45,000 nucleotides of DNA, taken from the NCBI GenBank assembly GCA_015689705.1, contig WVSN01000007.1, positions 1 to 45,000 on the forward strand. The letters are read 5' to 3'. Under the pieces are notes generated by a model. It had not been told where the DNA came from, searched no databases, and saw nothing but the letters and a program-made list of their open reading frames with translations. Positions within the stretch are counted from its first letter, which is position 1, and each line of letters starts with the position of its first letter. Of the stretch, positions 31,902 to 43,196 are shown piece by piece. The stretch comes from Rhodobacterales bacterium HKCCE3408 (GTDB lineage: Bacteria; Pseudomonadota; Alphaproteobacteria; Rhodobacterales; Rhodobacteraceae). Position numbers and translations under genes: made by a program.

Positions 31902-33530
31902 ATGACCCGATTCGCTCTTGTCGCCGCTGCCGCCCTGTCGCTGGCGGCCGGCCCCGTCGCCGCCGATACCGCGCTTCTGATCGGCAACTCGAACTACGAC
32001 AACGCCGCCACGGTGCGCGAAGCCGCGTCGGTTGCCGCCGCATCGCGCGCGCTGACCGGCGTGGGTTTCGAGGTGCTCGGCGGCCGCAATTTCGATACCG
32101 GCGAAATCCGCAACGCGCTGTCCGAGCTGCTGGCGCGCGAGGAGGAGCGGCGCATCGTGATTGCGCTGTCGGGCCACTTCGCCCGGTCCGCCGATGGCGA
32201 GGTCTGGTTCCTCGGCACCGACGCCGACACGCCTGACCGGGGCGATGTCGGCGGGCACGGCGTCCCGCTTTCCACGATCTACGCGCTTGCCGCCGAGGCG
32301 CCGGGCCGTGCGCTTGTCCTGCTCGCAGTCGAGGACCGGCGCTTGCCGCTTGGTCGCGGGCTCGAGCGTGGCGTGGTTCTCGGGCAGCCGCCGCAGGGCG
32401 TGACGGCCGTGTCCGGCAGCCCGCGGGACATCACGCGGCTGCTCTGGGGTGACCTGATGCAGCCGGGAACGACGGTGGCCGAGGTGGTCGCGGACAACGA
32501 CCGGCTGACGGTTGCGGGCTTCGTCTCGGCCACCGTGCCGTTCCTCGACCCGCCGGCCGAGACGAGCCTGCCCGACACTGATGCGGCCGAGGCCGCCTTG
32601 TGGGAAGCCGCCGAGGAACTCGACAACGAGGGCGCATATCGCGCGTATCTCAGCGAATATCCGTTCGGCCCTCACGCCGCCGAGGCCCGGGCGCGCCTTC
32701 AGGATTTCGCCGCCAACCCGGTGCGGCAGGACGAGGCCGCCGAAGCTGCTCTGAACCTCAGCCGGAACGACCGCCGGCAGGTGCAACGCGACCTGACGCT
32801 CCTCGGCCACGACACGCGCGGGATCGACGGCATCTTCGGCCCCGGCACGCGCACCGCGATCGAGGCGTGGCAGCGCCGCGTCGGTTTGCCGGTCACCGGC
32901 TACCTGACGGCCGACAGCCGCGCCCGCCTCGCCTCGGCCGCCAGTACCCAACGTGACGAGATCGCTGCCGAGGAAGCGCGCCAGCAGGCCGAGCGCGAGC
33001 GGCAGGACCGTGCCTACTGGGCCGCCATCGGGCAGGGCCAGGACGAGGCCGGCCTCCGCGCCTATCTCGACCGCTTCCCGCAGGGAATCTATGCCGACGT
33101 CGCCCGTGCCCGGCTCGACGATATCGAGGGTGCCAGGCAGTCGCAGGCGGACACCGCGGCCTGGAACGCGGCCCGGACGGCCGATACCGGCGCGGCCTAT
33201 CGGGACTACCTCAACCGCTTCCCGGACGGCGAATACGAGGATCTCGCGCTCGCCCGCCTGCGGGAGATCGAAGGGCCGGTTCAGACGAACCCCGCCGCCG
33301 CGCAGGCCGAGGCCGCGCTGAACCTGCCACCCGTCACGGTGCGGCTGATCGAGCAGCGGTTGTCGCAGGCGGGCTACAACCCGGGTCCCGTGGACGGCAC
33401 GCTCGACACGCCAGCGCGGGAGGCCATCGCCGAGTTCCAGGCCGACCGCGACCTGCCCTCCACCGGCTATCTCGACCGGCCGACAGTGATGCAGTTCCTG
33501 TCGGACGGGATCGAGGTCATCATCCGCTAG
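31902..33530 (+). CDS. Pseudo-caspase with peptidoglycan-binding domains
   Basis: 542 residues; ATG at 31902 with AAGGAGG upstream. After a signal peptide (MTRFALVAAAALSLAAGPVAA) comes a caspase-fold domain: ALLIGNSNYDNA, then IVIALSGHFARS with the catalytic His, then ALVLLAVEDRR where active caspases have the Cys in a 'DACR' motif. The Cys is absent, so it is probably not a peptidase. Three related 'AYLxRFPxGxYAxxARARL' repeats and two PG_binding_1 domains (RDLTLLGHDTRGIDGIFGPG and EQRLSQAGYNPGPVDG-type) follow. It is likely periplasmic and attached to cell wall. Confidence 0.8.
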   Translation: MTRFALVAAAALSLAAGPVAADTALLIGNSNYDNAATVREAASVAAASRALTGVGFEVLGGRNFDTGEIRNALSELLAREEERRIVIALSGHFARSADGEVWFLGTDADTPDRGDVGGHGVPLSTIYALAAEAPGRALVLLAVEDRRLPLGRGLERGVVLGQPPQGVTAVSGSPRDITRLLWGDLMQPGTTVAEVVADNDRLTVAGFVSATVPFLDPPAETSLPDTDAAEAALWEAAEELDNEGAYRAYLSEYPFGPHAAEARARLQDFAANPVRQDEAAEAALNLSRNDRRQVQRDLTLLGHDTRGIDGIFGPGTRTAIEAWQRRVGLPVTGYLTADSRARLASAASTQRDEIAAEEARQQAERERQDRAYWAAIGQGQDEAGLRAYLDRFPQGIYADVARARLDDIEGARQSQADTAAWNAARTADTGAAYRDYLNRFPDGEYEDLALARLREIEGPVQTNPAAAQAEAALNLPPVTVRLIEQRLSQAGYNPGPVDGTLDTPAREAIAEFQADRDLPSTGYLDRPTVMQFLSDGIEVIIR

Positions 33531-33538
33531 AAACGACG

Positions 33539-33562
33539 AAGGCCGCCCCGAGGGGCGGCCTT
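33539..33562. terminator. Bidirectional intrinsic terminator
   Basis: AAGGCCGCCCC pairs with GGGGCGGCCTT and is followed by T on the plus strand. It lies 9 bases after the pseudo-caspase stop and also downstream of rpmJ on the other strand. Confidence 0.85.
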
Positions 33563-33588
33563 TCGGTCGATGGCAGATGCGCCGGGGC

Positions 33589-33714
33589 TCAGCCCTGGCG
33601 CGCCTTGTATTTCCGCTGCGTCTTGTTGATGACGTAGACGCGGCCCTTCCGACGCACGATGCGGCAATCGCGGTGGCGCGTCTTGAGCGAGCGGAGCGAA
33701 TTGCGAACCTTCAT
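33589..33714 (-). CDS. rpmJ: 50S ribosomal protein L36
   Basis: 41 residues: [20 protein letters not shown] and the end in KYKARQG match the zinc-less alphaproteobacterial L36 type. ATG at 33714 with GGAGAGGAC upstream. It is a component of the large ribosomal subunit. It is flanked by a terminator on one side and tRNA-Val on the other. Confidence 0.97.
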   Translation of the reverse strand: MKVRNSLRSLKTRHRDCRIVRRKGRVYVINKTQRKYKARQG

Positions 33715-33789
33715 CGGTCCTCTCCTTCGTCGCGGCGCGGCGATGCGCCTGTTTCGGATCGGGCCGCGGGTTGCGCGGACCGGGTGAAC

Positions 33790-33864
<75 letters not shown>

Positions 33865-34022
33865 GGATGAACCGTTCGGCACAGCGGTCGGGGCAAGGCC
33901 CCGGGCCAGCGGGCACCGGACGGGTGAGCCGGCTCTATAAAAGGAGTCGATTGTCGGTTCAAGGGCTTTTGGCGCGCCCCGAAAACCGGCTATACATGGG
34001 CTCGAACAGTATGGGGTAACGC

Positions 34023-34883
34023 ATGCCGAGACCGGCTTATCGACTGGCAATGCCCGAGGACGTGACGACGCCGGTCATCGTCTCCTCGCCGCATTCGGGC
34101 CGATATTATTCGTGGTCCTTCATGCGCCGCACCGTTCTCGACGAACGCGGCGTTCGTTCCTCGGAAGACGCATTCATGGACAGGCTGGTCGACCGCGCGC
34201 CCGAGCTTGGCGCGCCGCTTCTCGTGGCCGAATATCCGCGCGCCTATCTCGACCTCAACCGCGCGGCCGAGGAACTCGACCCCGCCGTGATCGAGGGTGT
34301 GCGCTACCCGACGCAGAACCCGCGCGTGTCGTCCGGTCTTGGCGTGATCCCGCGGGTCGTCGCGAACGGCCGGATGATCTATCGCGGCAAGCTCGGCCGG
34401 GACGAGGCCGAGCGCCGGATCGACACCGTGTGGCGGCCCTACCACGACTGCCTCGAAGGACTCGTGCGGTCCGCGCGCGACAAGTTCGGCGAGGCCGTGC
34501 TGCTCGATTTTCATTCGATGCCGCACGAAGCGCTCGATTCCCTCGCGCGGCCCGGCGGTCGCCGGCCCGAGGTGGTTCTGGGCGACCGGTTCGGCGCCTC
34601 GGCCAGCCCGGACATCGTGGAAGAGCTCGAATCCGCCTTCACCGAGGCCGGGTTGATCGTCAGCCGGAACGCGCCCTTCGCCGGCGCCTATATCGCGCAG
34701 CATTACGGCCGGCCGCTGCAGGGCCGGCACGTCGTCCAGATCGAGATCGACCGCGCGCTCTACATGGACGAGCGCCTGATCCGTCCGAACGCGAATTTCG
34801 AAGCCGTGCGCGGGCTGATCGCGGGCGTGCTGGCGCGGATGATCGGGGCCGACATGGGCGGCCTGCCGCTGGCCGCCGAATAG
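34023..34883 (+). CDS. N-formylglutamate amidohydrolase family protein
   Basis: 286 residues; ATG at 34023. VIVSSPHSGRYY, then SEDAFMDRLVDRAPELGAPLLVAEYPRAYLDLNRA, LLDFHSMPH and HVVQIEIDRALYM are signatures of the zinc-dependent N-formylglutamate amidohydrolase family, which ends the histidine or formimino-glutamate pathway. Related enzymes hydrolyse N-acylated amino acids; without a hut operon beside it the substrate is uncertain. It converges with dinB. Confidence 0.9.
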   Translation: MPRPAYRLAMPEDVTTPVIVSSPHSGRYYSWSFMRRTVLDERGVRSSEDAFMDRLVDRAPELGAPLLVAEYPRAYLDLNRAAEELDPAVIEGVRYPTQNPRVSSGLGVIPRVVANGRMIYRGKLGRDEAERRIDTVWRPYHDCLEGLVRSARDKFGEAVLLDFHSMPHEALDSLARPGGRRPEVVLGDRFGASASPDIVEELESAFTEAGLIVSRNAPFAGAYIAQHYGRPLQGRHVVQIEIDRALYMDERLIRPNANFEAVRGLIAGVLARMIGADMGGLPLAAE

Positions 34884-34886
34884 CGA

Positions 34887-36140
34887 TCAGCGCAGCGCGC
34901 GCCCCTTCAGAATCGCGTCCTCTCCGAATTTCGCCCTGATCCGGTCGGCCGCCCGCTCCGCGCCGAGCCGCCGCGCCTCACCGGGGTCCAGAAGGTTGCC
35001 CTCTCGGTCGGCCAGATCGGCCGGCACGATCTCCGACAGTCCCACCCCGATCAGCCGGTATTCGGTGCCCGCCGGGAGCTGGTCCATCAGCCCGCGCGCG
35101 CAGCGATAGATGCGGTCGGCCATCTGGGTCGGGTCGGGAAGGGCATGCCGGCGCGTCACGGTCGTGAAATCGCGCTTCTTCAGCTTCAGCGTCACGACGC
35201 GCCCGGCCAGCGATTTGGCCTTGGCCCGGTCGGCGACCTTCTCGGCCATGCGCCAGAGATGCCCGTCGAGCAGGTCGGGGTCGGAGATGTCGTCCGAGAA
35301 CGTCGTCTCGTTCGAGATCGATTTCGCGCCGCGGTCGCGGGTGACGCGGCGCTGGTCCTCGCCGCGCGCAAGGTGCCACAGCCGCGTGCCCATCGACCCG
35401 AAGCGGGCCGTCAGCGCCTCCCTGTCCCACCGCCGGAGGTCGCCGAAGGTCCGGATGCCGGCCTTGTCCAGAGCCTGCTGCCCGGCATCGCCGATCCCCC
35501 AGATAAGCCGGACGGGCTTGTCCGCGAGGAAGTCCGCCGTCTCGGCCCGGCCGATCACGGCAAACCCCTGCGGCTTGTCGAGATCCGAAGCGATCTTGGC
35601 GAGGAACTTGTTGTGGCTGAGCCCGATCGATCCCGTGATCCCAAGATCCGTCTTCATCCGCCGCACAAGACCGGCTAGCAGAACGGCCGGCGGCTTGCCG
35701 TGTAGTCGCGCCGTGCCGGACAGATCGAGAAACGCCTCGTCGAGCGACAGCGGTTCGATCGCGGGCGTCAGGTCCTCCATCATCGCGCGGATCTGCCGGC
35801 TGACGGCGGCGTAAACGTCCATCCGGCCCTTCACGACGACCGCCTCGGGGCAGAGCTTCAGCGCCTGGAACATCGGCATCGCCGACCGCACGCCCTTGAT
35901 CCGGGCGATGTAGCAGGCCGTCGAGACTACGCCGCGTTTGCCGCCGCCGATGATGACCGGCTTGTCCCGAAGCTCCGGATTGTCGCGCTTTTCAACGCTC
36001 GCGTAGAACGCGTCGCAATCCATGTGCGCGATCGCCAGGTCGTAAAGCTCGGGATGCGACAGAACCCGCGGCCGGCCGCAGGCGGGGCAGCGGCGGCCGG
36101 TCTCGAACGGGGTCAGGCAATCTCGGCAGAGGGCTGGCAT
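34887..36140 (-). CDS. dinB: DNA polymerase IV with N-terminal zinc ribbon
   Basis: 417 residues; ATG at 36140. Residues 1-25 hold a CxxC...CxxC zinc ribbon (CRDC, CPAC), then the Y-family palm: IAHMDCDAFYASVE with the first catalytic Asp and PLSLDEAFLDLSG with the Asp-Glu pair. The thumb has HNKFLAKIASDLDKPQG, and the little finger ends near 390. Pol IV copies past damaged bases. The ribbon extension is common to one dinB lineage of Rhodobacteraceae. A longer frame upstream lies across the divergent SPFH gene and is not used. Confidence 0.94.
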   Translation of the reverse strand: MPALCRDCLTPFETGRRCPACGRPRVLSHPELYDLAIAHMDCDAFYASVEKRDNPELRDKPVIIGGGKRGVVSTACYIARIKGVRSAMPMFQALKLCPEAVVVKGRMDVYAAVSRQIRAMMEDLTPAIEPLSLDEAFLDLSGTARLHGKPPAVLLAGLVRRMKTDLGITGSIGLSHNKFLAKIASDLDKPQGFAVIGRAETADFLADKPVRLIWGIGDAGQQALDKAGIRTFGDLRRWDREALTARFGSMGTRLWHLARGEDQRRVTRDRGAKSISNETTFSDDISDPDLLDGHLWRMAEKVADRAKAKSLAGRVVTLKLKKRDFTTVTRRHALPDPTQMADRIYRCARGLMDQLPAGTEYRLIGVGLSEIVPADLADREGNLLDPGEARRLGAERAADRIRAKFGEDAILKGRALR

Positions 36141-36282
36141 GCGCCGCAGGATACGCCTGCACGCGGCTCGCGGAAAGGGCGGCAGGAGGGAAACAGGTCC
36201 TTCGTTTCCCCCCGCAAAATGCCTTTCCTTGGCCCCATCTGAGGAACATAGTCCGCGCATGAAACCGGAGGATACGCCTCTC

Positions 36283-37179
36283 ATGGATATCGAAGCGATC
36301 ATCGCCGATCTCATCGGCGGCAACATCGTCATTCTGCTGCTCGCGCTTTTCATCATCCTGTGCATTTTTCTGGGTATCCGGATCGTGCCGCAGTCCGAGA
36401 AGCACGTGGTCGAGCGGTTCGGCCGGCTTCGGTCGGTTCTCGGGCCCGGGATCAACTTCATCGTCCCGTTCCTCGACAAGGTCAGGCACCGCATCTCGAT
36501 CCTCGAGCGGCAGCTTCCCACCCACAGCCAGGACGCGATCACGTCCGACAACGTTCTCGTGCAGGTCGACACCAGCGTCTTCTACCGCATCCTCGAGCCG
36601 GAAAAGACGGTCTACCGGATCCGCGACGTCGACGGTGCGATCACCACGACTGTCACCGGCATTGTGCGGGCCGAGATCGGCAAGATGGAACTCGACGAGG
36701 TCCAGTCGAACCGGTCGGTCCTGATCCAGCAGATCAAGGAACACGTCGCCGACGCCGTCGACAACTGGGGCATCGAGGTGACGCGGGCCGAGATCCTCGA
36801 CGTCAATCTCGACCAGGCCACGCGTGAGGCGATGCTCCAGCAGCTGAACGCAGAGCGGGAGCGCCGGGCCGCGGTCACGCGGGCCGAAGGCCAGAAACGC
36901 TCGGTCGAACTGAACGCCGACGCCGAGCTCTATGCCGCCAAGCAGGCCGCCGAGGCGCGCCGGCTGCAGGCCGACGCCGAGGCCTACGCCACCCGCGTTG
37001 TGGCCGAGGCCATCGCCGTCGGCGGGCTCGAGGCCGTGCAGTACAACATCGCGTTGAAGCAGGTCGAAGGCATCACCGCCATGGGTGCGAGCCCGGGGTC
37101 GAACACCATCGTGGTGCCGGCAGACGCCGTCGATGCGTTCGGCAAGGCCTTCCAGATGCTGAAAGGACGGTCGGCATGA
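36283..37179 (+). CDS. SPFH/stomatin-like membrane protein (QmcA type)
   Basis: 298 residues from ATG at 36283 (GGAGG upstream; an ATG at 36259 also fits). One N-terminal membrane segment is followed by the SPFH domain: IVPQSEKHVVERFGRLRSVLGPGINFIVPF, then ITSDNVLVQVDTSVFYRI and IRAEIGKMELDEV. A helical C-terminal region rich in Ala/Glu comes next (RRAAVTRAEGQKRSVELNAD). Such proteins form oligomers in the membrane and may hold or protect membrane proteins. It overlaps the NfeD gene by four bases. Confidence 0.93.
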   Translation: MDIEAIIADLIGGNIVILLLALFIILCIFLGIRIVPQSEKHVVERFGRLRSVLGPGINFIVPFLDKVRHRISILERQLPTHSQDAITSDNVLVQVDTSVFYRILEPEKTVYRIRDVDGAITTTVTGIVRAEIGKMELDEVQSNRSVLIQQIKEHVADAVDNWGIEVTRAEILDVNLDQATREAMLQQLNAERERRAAVTRAEGQKRSVELNADAELYAAKQAAEARRLQADAEAYATRVVAEAIAVGGLEAVQYNIALKQVEGITAMGASPGSNTIVVPADAVDAFGKAFQMLKGRSA

Positions 37180-37451
37180 TGTGGGATCAGTGGTGGGTCT
37201 GGGCGGTCGGCGCCCTGATCCTCGCCGTGGGCGAGGTCCTGCTACCGTCCTTCTTGCTGCTCGGCTTCTCGATCGGCGCGGCGGTGATCGCGCTCCTGCT
37301 GCTCGTCGGTATCCCCGTCGCGGGCAACGTCTACGTGATGGTCCTGGTTTTCGCAGTCATCAGCCTTTTGTCGTGGATCGTGCTCAGGCGCGCTCTCGGC
37401 ATCCGCAAGGGCCAGGTGAAACTCTTCGACCGCGACATCAACGAGGACTGA
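37176..37451 (+). CDS. NfeD-like membrane protein
   Basis: 91 residues; ATG at 37176, ATGA overlap with the SPFH gene. Three membrane segments (about 5-22, 24-44, 48-66) are followed by a short cytoplasmic tail (RRALGIRKGQVKLFDRDINED). This is the short NfeD form, lacking the usual OB-fold domain or holding only a stub. NfeD-SPFH gene pairs are widespread and their products interact in the membrane. Confidence 0.88.
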   Translation: MMWDQWWVWAVGALILAVGEVLLPSFLLLGFSIGAAVIALLLLVGIPVAGNVYVMVLVFAVISLLSWIVLRRALGIRKGQVKLFDRDINED

Positions 37452-37459
37452 GCGATCCC

Positions 37460-38176
37460 TCAGTGGTTCGGCTGTAGCGCCTGCGGTGAATTGATCTCGC
37501 GCAGGATCGCCTCGGCTGCGCCGCGCGGATCGTCCGCGCGCCAGACCGGGCGCCCGACGACGACATGGTCGGCGCCTGCCGCGATGGCCTCGGCCGGTGT
37601 CATGACGCGTTTCTGATCCCCGACAGCACTGCCGGCCGGCCGCACGCCCGGCGTGACGATCAGCTTGCCCTCGGCCTCGGGCAGCGCGCGGATCAGGGCG
37701 GCCTCGTGCGGGCTTGCGATCACGCCGTCCGCGCCGGCGGCGAAGGCGTTCGATGCCCGCTCGACCACGATATCGGCGACGTCGCCGGGCTTGATCAGGT
37801 TACGGTCCAGGTCGCTCCGGTCGAGCGATGTCAGCACGGTGACGGCGAGAATTTTCAGATCGGTCGTGCCGGCACCGGTCTTCGCAGCAGTCACAACCTG
37901 CGGATCGCCCTGCACGGTCAGGAAATCGAGGTCGAATTGCGCGAGCCCGCGCACCGCGGCCTCGATCGTCGCTCCGATGTCGAACAGCTTCATGTCGAGG
38001 AAGATGCGCTTGCCGTGGTCCTGCTTCAGCTCGTTGGCGAGCGCGAGGCCGCCTCCGGTCAGCATTCCGAGACCTATCTTGTAGAACGAGACCGCTGGAC
38101 CGATCCGGTCGGCAAGCTGAAGCCCGGTCAGCGCGTCGGCGACGTCGAGAGCGACGATGAGGCGGTCATCGGACAT
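37460..38176 (-). CDS. pyrF: Orotidine 5'-phosphate decarboxylase
   Basis: 238 residues; ATG at 38176. LIVALDVADALTGLQLADRI, FYKIGLGML, the catalytic FLDMKLFDIGATIEAAVRG (Asp-x-Lys-x-x-Asp) and VTPGVRP with DHVVVGRPV at the end are the family signatures. It makes UMP, the last step of pyrimidine synthesis. It is convergent with the NfeD gene. Confidence 0.97.
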   Translation of the reverse strand: MSDDRLIVALDVADALTGLQLADRIGPAVSFYKIGLGMLTGGGLALANELKQDHGKRIFLDMKLFDIGATIEAAVRGLAQFDLDFLTVQGDPQVVTAAKTGAGTTDLKILAVTVLTSLDRSDLDRNLIKPGDVADIVVERASNAFAAGADGVIASPHEAALIRALPEAEGKLIVTPGVRPAGSAVGDQKRVMTPAEAIAAGADHVVVGRPVWRADDPRGAAEAILREINSPQALQPNH

Positions 38177-38247
38177 GGGCGCGGGCCTTTCGCTGGCTCG
38201 CATCCGTCCTAGCACGGACCCCGGGACATGCAACCCGGGCGGCCGGC

Positions 38248-38430
38248 TCACCCGATCCGGGCGATCGCGTCGTCGGCGAGGCCCCGGGCGACGCGGGCGA
38301 AGTCGCTGGCTGCCGGGCCGGGCCAGTAGCACCCGATTTCGCGCCGTTCGGCCCCGCGGCGGAGCGTCGCCGTGGCGCGGAACGCGCGGTACTGGTCGTC
38401 GTAGAACACGTGGTCGAGTTGGATGGACAT
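38248..38430 (-). CDS. 60-residue conserved-looking hypothetical protein
   Basis: ATG at 38430 with AGGAGG 7 bases upstream. MSIQLDHVFYDDQYRAFRAT, then RRGAERREIGCYWPGP and DFARVARGLADDAIARIG give a compact small beta/alpha protein. No function is known. A 38577 start in the same frame has no ribosome-binding site and odd composition. Confidence 0.7.
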   Translation of the reverse strand: MSIQLDHVFYDDQYRAFRATATLRRGAERREIGCYWPGPAASDFARVARGLADDAIARIG

Positions 38431-38588
38431 CTGCGCCTCCTGTTGGCTGTCCCCCATGGGTCGCGTGGCGGCCGCGAAGTGTTCAATCCGAACCGGCATT
38501 TGTGCGCGCCCCTTCACTTGCCGGGGGAACCCGATGCGCGGCCCGGGTGTTGGGTCACGGATTTGCACCACATTCAAGGGGGCTCAGC

Positions 38589-39908
38589 ATGGCCGAGAAA
38601 GGTAAAGGACTTCCCGACATTGCGATCTTCGGGATTCTCGGGGGCGTGGTCCTGGTTCTCCTCATCGCGGCAGTGACCTTCTTCGGAGACGAGGACGGCA
38701 TCCAGACCCCGGCGGAGATCGCCCAGGTCGACGCGTCCGATGAGGACGGAACCGGCACGATGGCGGCCGACGAGGACGACGGCGCCGCGGAGACCGGCGA
38801 CGAGTCCGGCGACGGCGGAGAGATGGCAGCCACCGGCGAGACCGATGACGCTGCGGACGACGCCAGCGACGGCGCTGATACGGCGACGACCGATGAGACC
38901 GACGCAGCGGATGCGACCGACGAAGGCGCAGCAAGCACGGATGACGAGACCGCGATGGCCTCGGCCGATGACGCGGAAGCTGAGAGTGGCGAGGCGGATG
39001 CGGCCGACACCGAAGCCGCACCGGCCGATGACGGATCCGACAGCGCAGCCGCGGCGGAAGGAACCGCGACCGAAACCGCCGATGATGGCGCCGAGAGCGA
39101 TGCCGCCGCCACCGAGGAAACAGATACGGCCAGCGCGGCCGGCTCGACCGACACGGAACAGGCGCAGCCCGCCGACACCGCCACAGAAGAATCCTCGGCG
39201 GACCAGTCGACGGAGACCGAAACGGCCGACGCCGCCGCGACGGACGAAGCGGCCGCAACCGAGACGGCAGACGCCGCCACCGACGAGACGGCGGAGACAC
39301 AGATGGCCGATGCCGGTGGCGCGGCCGAAGAGGCGCAGCCCGCGAACGGCGACACGTCAGAAACCGGCGAAGAGGCCGCGACGCAAACCGCCGACGCGGG
39401 TGACGAGGCAGCGCAGAGCGAGGAAACCGGAACGGCACCGGCCACCGGTTCGGAAACCGAAACCGCTGAAGCTGGCGAATCCGGGCAGACGGCGACCGAA
39501 AGCGCCGGTGGCGCCGAGACCGAGCAGGCGGCGACCGATACTGCTGAGACCGGCGAAACCGAGCAGGCGGCGGCCGAAACTGCTGAGACCGGCGAAACCG
39601 AGCAGGCGGCGACCGAAACCGCTCCGACCGGCGAAACCGGACAGGCGGCGACCGAGACGGCGGATGCCGGCACGGACGCCGAGGCAACTGCGACGACAGG
39701 CGGCACCGAAGCCACCGATGTCGCAGCCGACGCCCTGCCCTCGGCCGAGGAGGTGCGGCTTCTGAGAGAGCTGGCCGCGGCCACGCAGGAAGCTTCGCAA
39801 CGGGCCGAGGAGGCGCGCGAAGCGACAGCAGCCGCGACCGAGGCCGAAGCCGAGGTGCGCCGCATCATGGAAGCGCTCCGCCAGCTCTCCGAAGAGGCGC
39901 AGGACTAG
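38589..39908 (+). CDS. Very acidic repeat-rich single-pass membrane protein
   Basis: 439 residues; ATG at 38589. A membrane segment (IAIFGILGGVVLVLLIAAVTFF, residues 12-33) is followed by about 330 residues made almost only of Ala, Thr, Glu, Asp, Gly and Ser, with strong negative charge. Near 39520-39650 an ETGETEQAAAETA-type unit of 14 residues is repeated in tandem. A C-terminal coiled coil (about 380-439; RLLRELAAATQEASQRAEEA) ends the protein. Repeats imply length change by slippage. The function is unknown. The opposite strand is open for 437 codons as a by-product of composition. Confidence 0.75.
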   Translation: MAEKGKGLPDIAIFGILGGVVLVLLIAAVTFFGDEDGIQTPAEIAQVDASDEDGTGTMAADEDDGAAETGDESGDGGEMAATGETDDAADDASDGADTATTDETDAADATDEGAASTDDETAMASADDAEAESGEADAADTEAAPADDGSDSAAAAEGTATETADDGAESDAAATEETDTASAAGSTDTEQAQPADTATEESSADQSTETETADAAATDEAAATETADAATDETAETQMADAGGAAEEAQPANGDTSETGEEAATQTADAGDEAAQSEETGTAPATGSETETAEAGESGQTATESAGGAETEQAATDTAETGETEQAAAETAETGETEQAATETAPTGETGQAATETADAGTDAEATATTGGTEATDVAADALPSAEEVRLLRELAAATQEASQRAEEAREATAAATEAEAEVRRIMEALRQLSEEAQD

Positions 39909-39934
39909 TCCGCGCAGCGGAGACGAAAAAGCCG

Positions 39935-39964
39935 AAGGGGCGCCGTCACGGGCGCCCCTTTTTC
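39935..39964 (+). terminator. Intrinsic terminator of the acidic-repeat gene
   Basis: AAGGGGCGCC and GGCGCCCCTT form a perfect 10-bp stem with a 6-base loop, followed by TTT. It is 27 bases after the stop codon. Confidence 0.88.
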
Positions 39965-39965
39965 A

Positions 39966-39994
39966 CTTGAACGGGGGTATGCCTGTAACCATCT
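39966..39994 (+). promoter_or_regulatory. Likely RpoH (heat-shock) promoter of clpB
   Basis: CTTGAA (39966-39971), then a 17-base spacer, then CCATCT (39989-39994) resembles the CTTGAA/CCATnT heat-shock promoter. It sits about 80 bases before clpB, a classic heat-shock gene. Confidence 0.5.
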
Positions 39995-40072
39995 CTTGAT
40001 CGAGGCCCGAACAGGGGCGTGCCGCATGGTCGGGCGCTCCACGACATGGGCGCTTGTCATAAGGAGACGAAG

Positions 40073-42688
<2,616 letters not shown>

Positions 42689-42694
42689 ACGAGA

Positions 42695-42729
42695 AAGGCC
42701 CCCGGAACACACGTTCCGGGGGCCTTGTT
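42695..42729. terminator. Strong intrinsic terminator between clpB and the EF-hand gene
   Basis: AAGGCCCCCGGAAC pairs over 14 bp with GTTCCGGGGGCCTT (4-base loop) and is followed by GTTTT. It serves clpB on the plus strand and probably the convergent EF-hand gene. Confidence 0.92.
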
Positions 42730-42749
42730 TTATCGGATCCGGCCGGGCC

Positions 42750-42998
42750 TTACATGGCCAGCGTGCCGGCATCCATGGCGGCGCCGATCTCGTCGAGATC
42801 CAGGCTGCCGTCGCCGTTGGTATCCATGGACACGAAGGTTTCTTCGGTCATGTCCGGCATCGCGGCCTGAAGCTCTTCGAGCGAGACCGTTCCGTTGCCG
42901 TCGGTGTCGAGCTGCTCGAGCACGCCGGCATGTGCCATGGCATGGGCCATACCGGTCACGAGGATGCCCGCGGCCGCAATCGAAATCGTGTACTTCAT
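42750..42998 (-). CDS. Secreted EF-hand calcium-binding protein
   Basis: 82 residues; ATG at 42998 with GGGAGA upstream. A signal peptide (MKYTISIAAAGILVTGMAHA) is followed by two EF-hand loops, DTDGNGTVSLEEL and DTNGDGSLDLDEI, each with the Asp/Asn/Gly/Glu ligands in place. It should bind two Ca2+ ions in the periplasm. Function beyond that is unknown. Confidence 0.9.
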   Translation of the reverse strand: MKYTISIAAAGILVTGMAHAMAHAGVLEQLDTDGNGTVSLEELQAAMPDMTEETFVSMDTNGDGSLDLDEIGAAMDAGTLAM

Positions 42999-43180
42999 TG
43001 ATGTCTCCCTGCAGGAGTTACCGGATCTATGCTCCGGCGCGGTGTCAGATGGGTGCGGTTCGCGAACCGTCAATCACCCCCCTGCGTGCATCGGCTGACT
43101 TTGGCCGATTTTTGTTAACCTATTCAGATCTGATGGGGCAGACCGCCCGAAACGCCGATCTGCCATTCAGAAATGAATAG

Positions 43181-43196
43181 CTTAACGGCCGTTAAG
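43181..43196. repeat. 16-bp perfect palindrome at the end of the SDR gene
   Basis: CTTAACGGCCGTTAAG is self-complementary and overlaps the SDR stop codon (43192-43194). It contains two TTAA half-sites six bases apart, one base off the CtrA spacing. It could be a terminator stem or a protein-binding site; chance is also possible. Confidence 0.4.

Noticed and set aside
38555..39868. 437-codon minus-strand frame opposite the acidic-repeat gene
   Set aside because: It is almost only Ser, Ala and Val, mirrors the repeat composition of the plus strand, and has no ribosome-binding site or domain.
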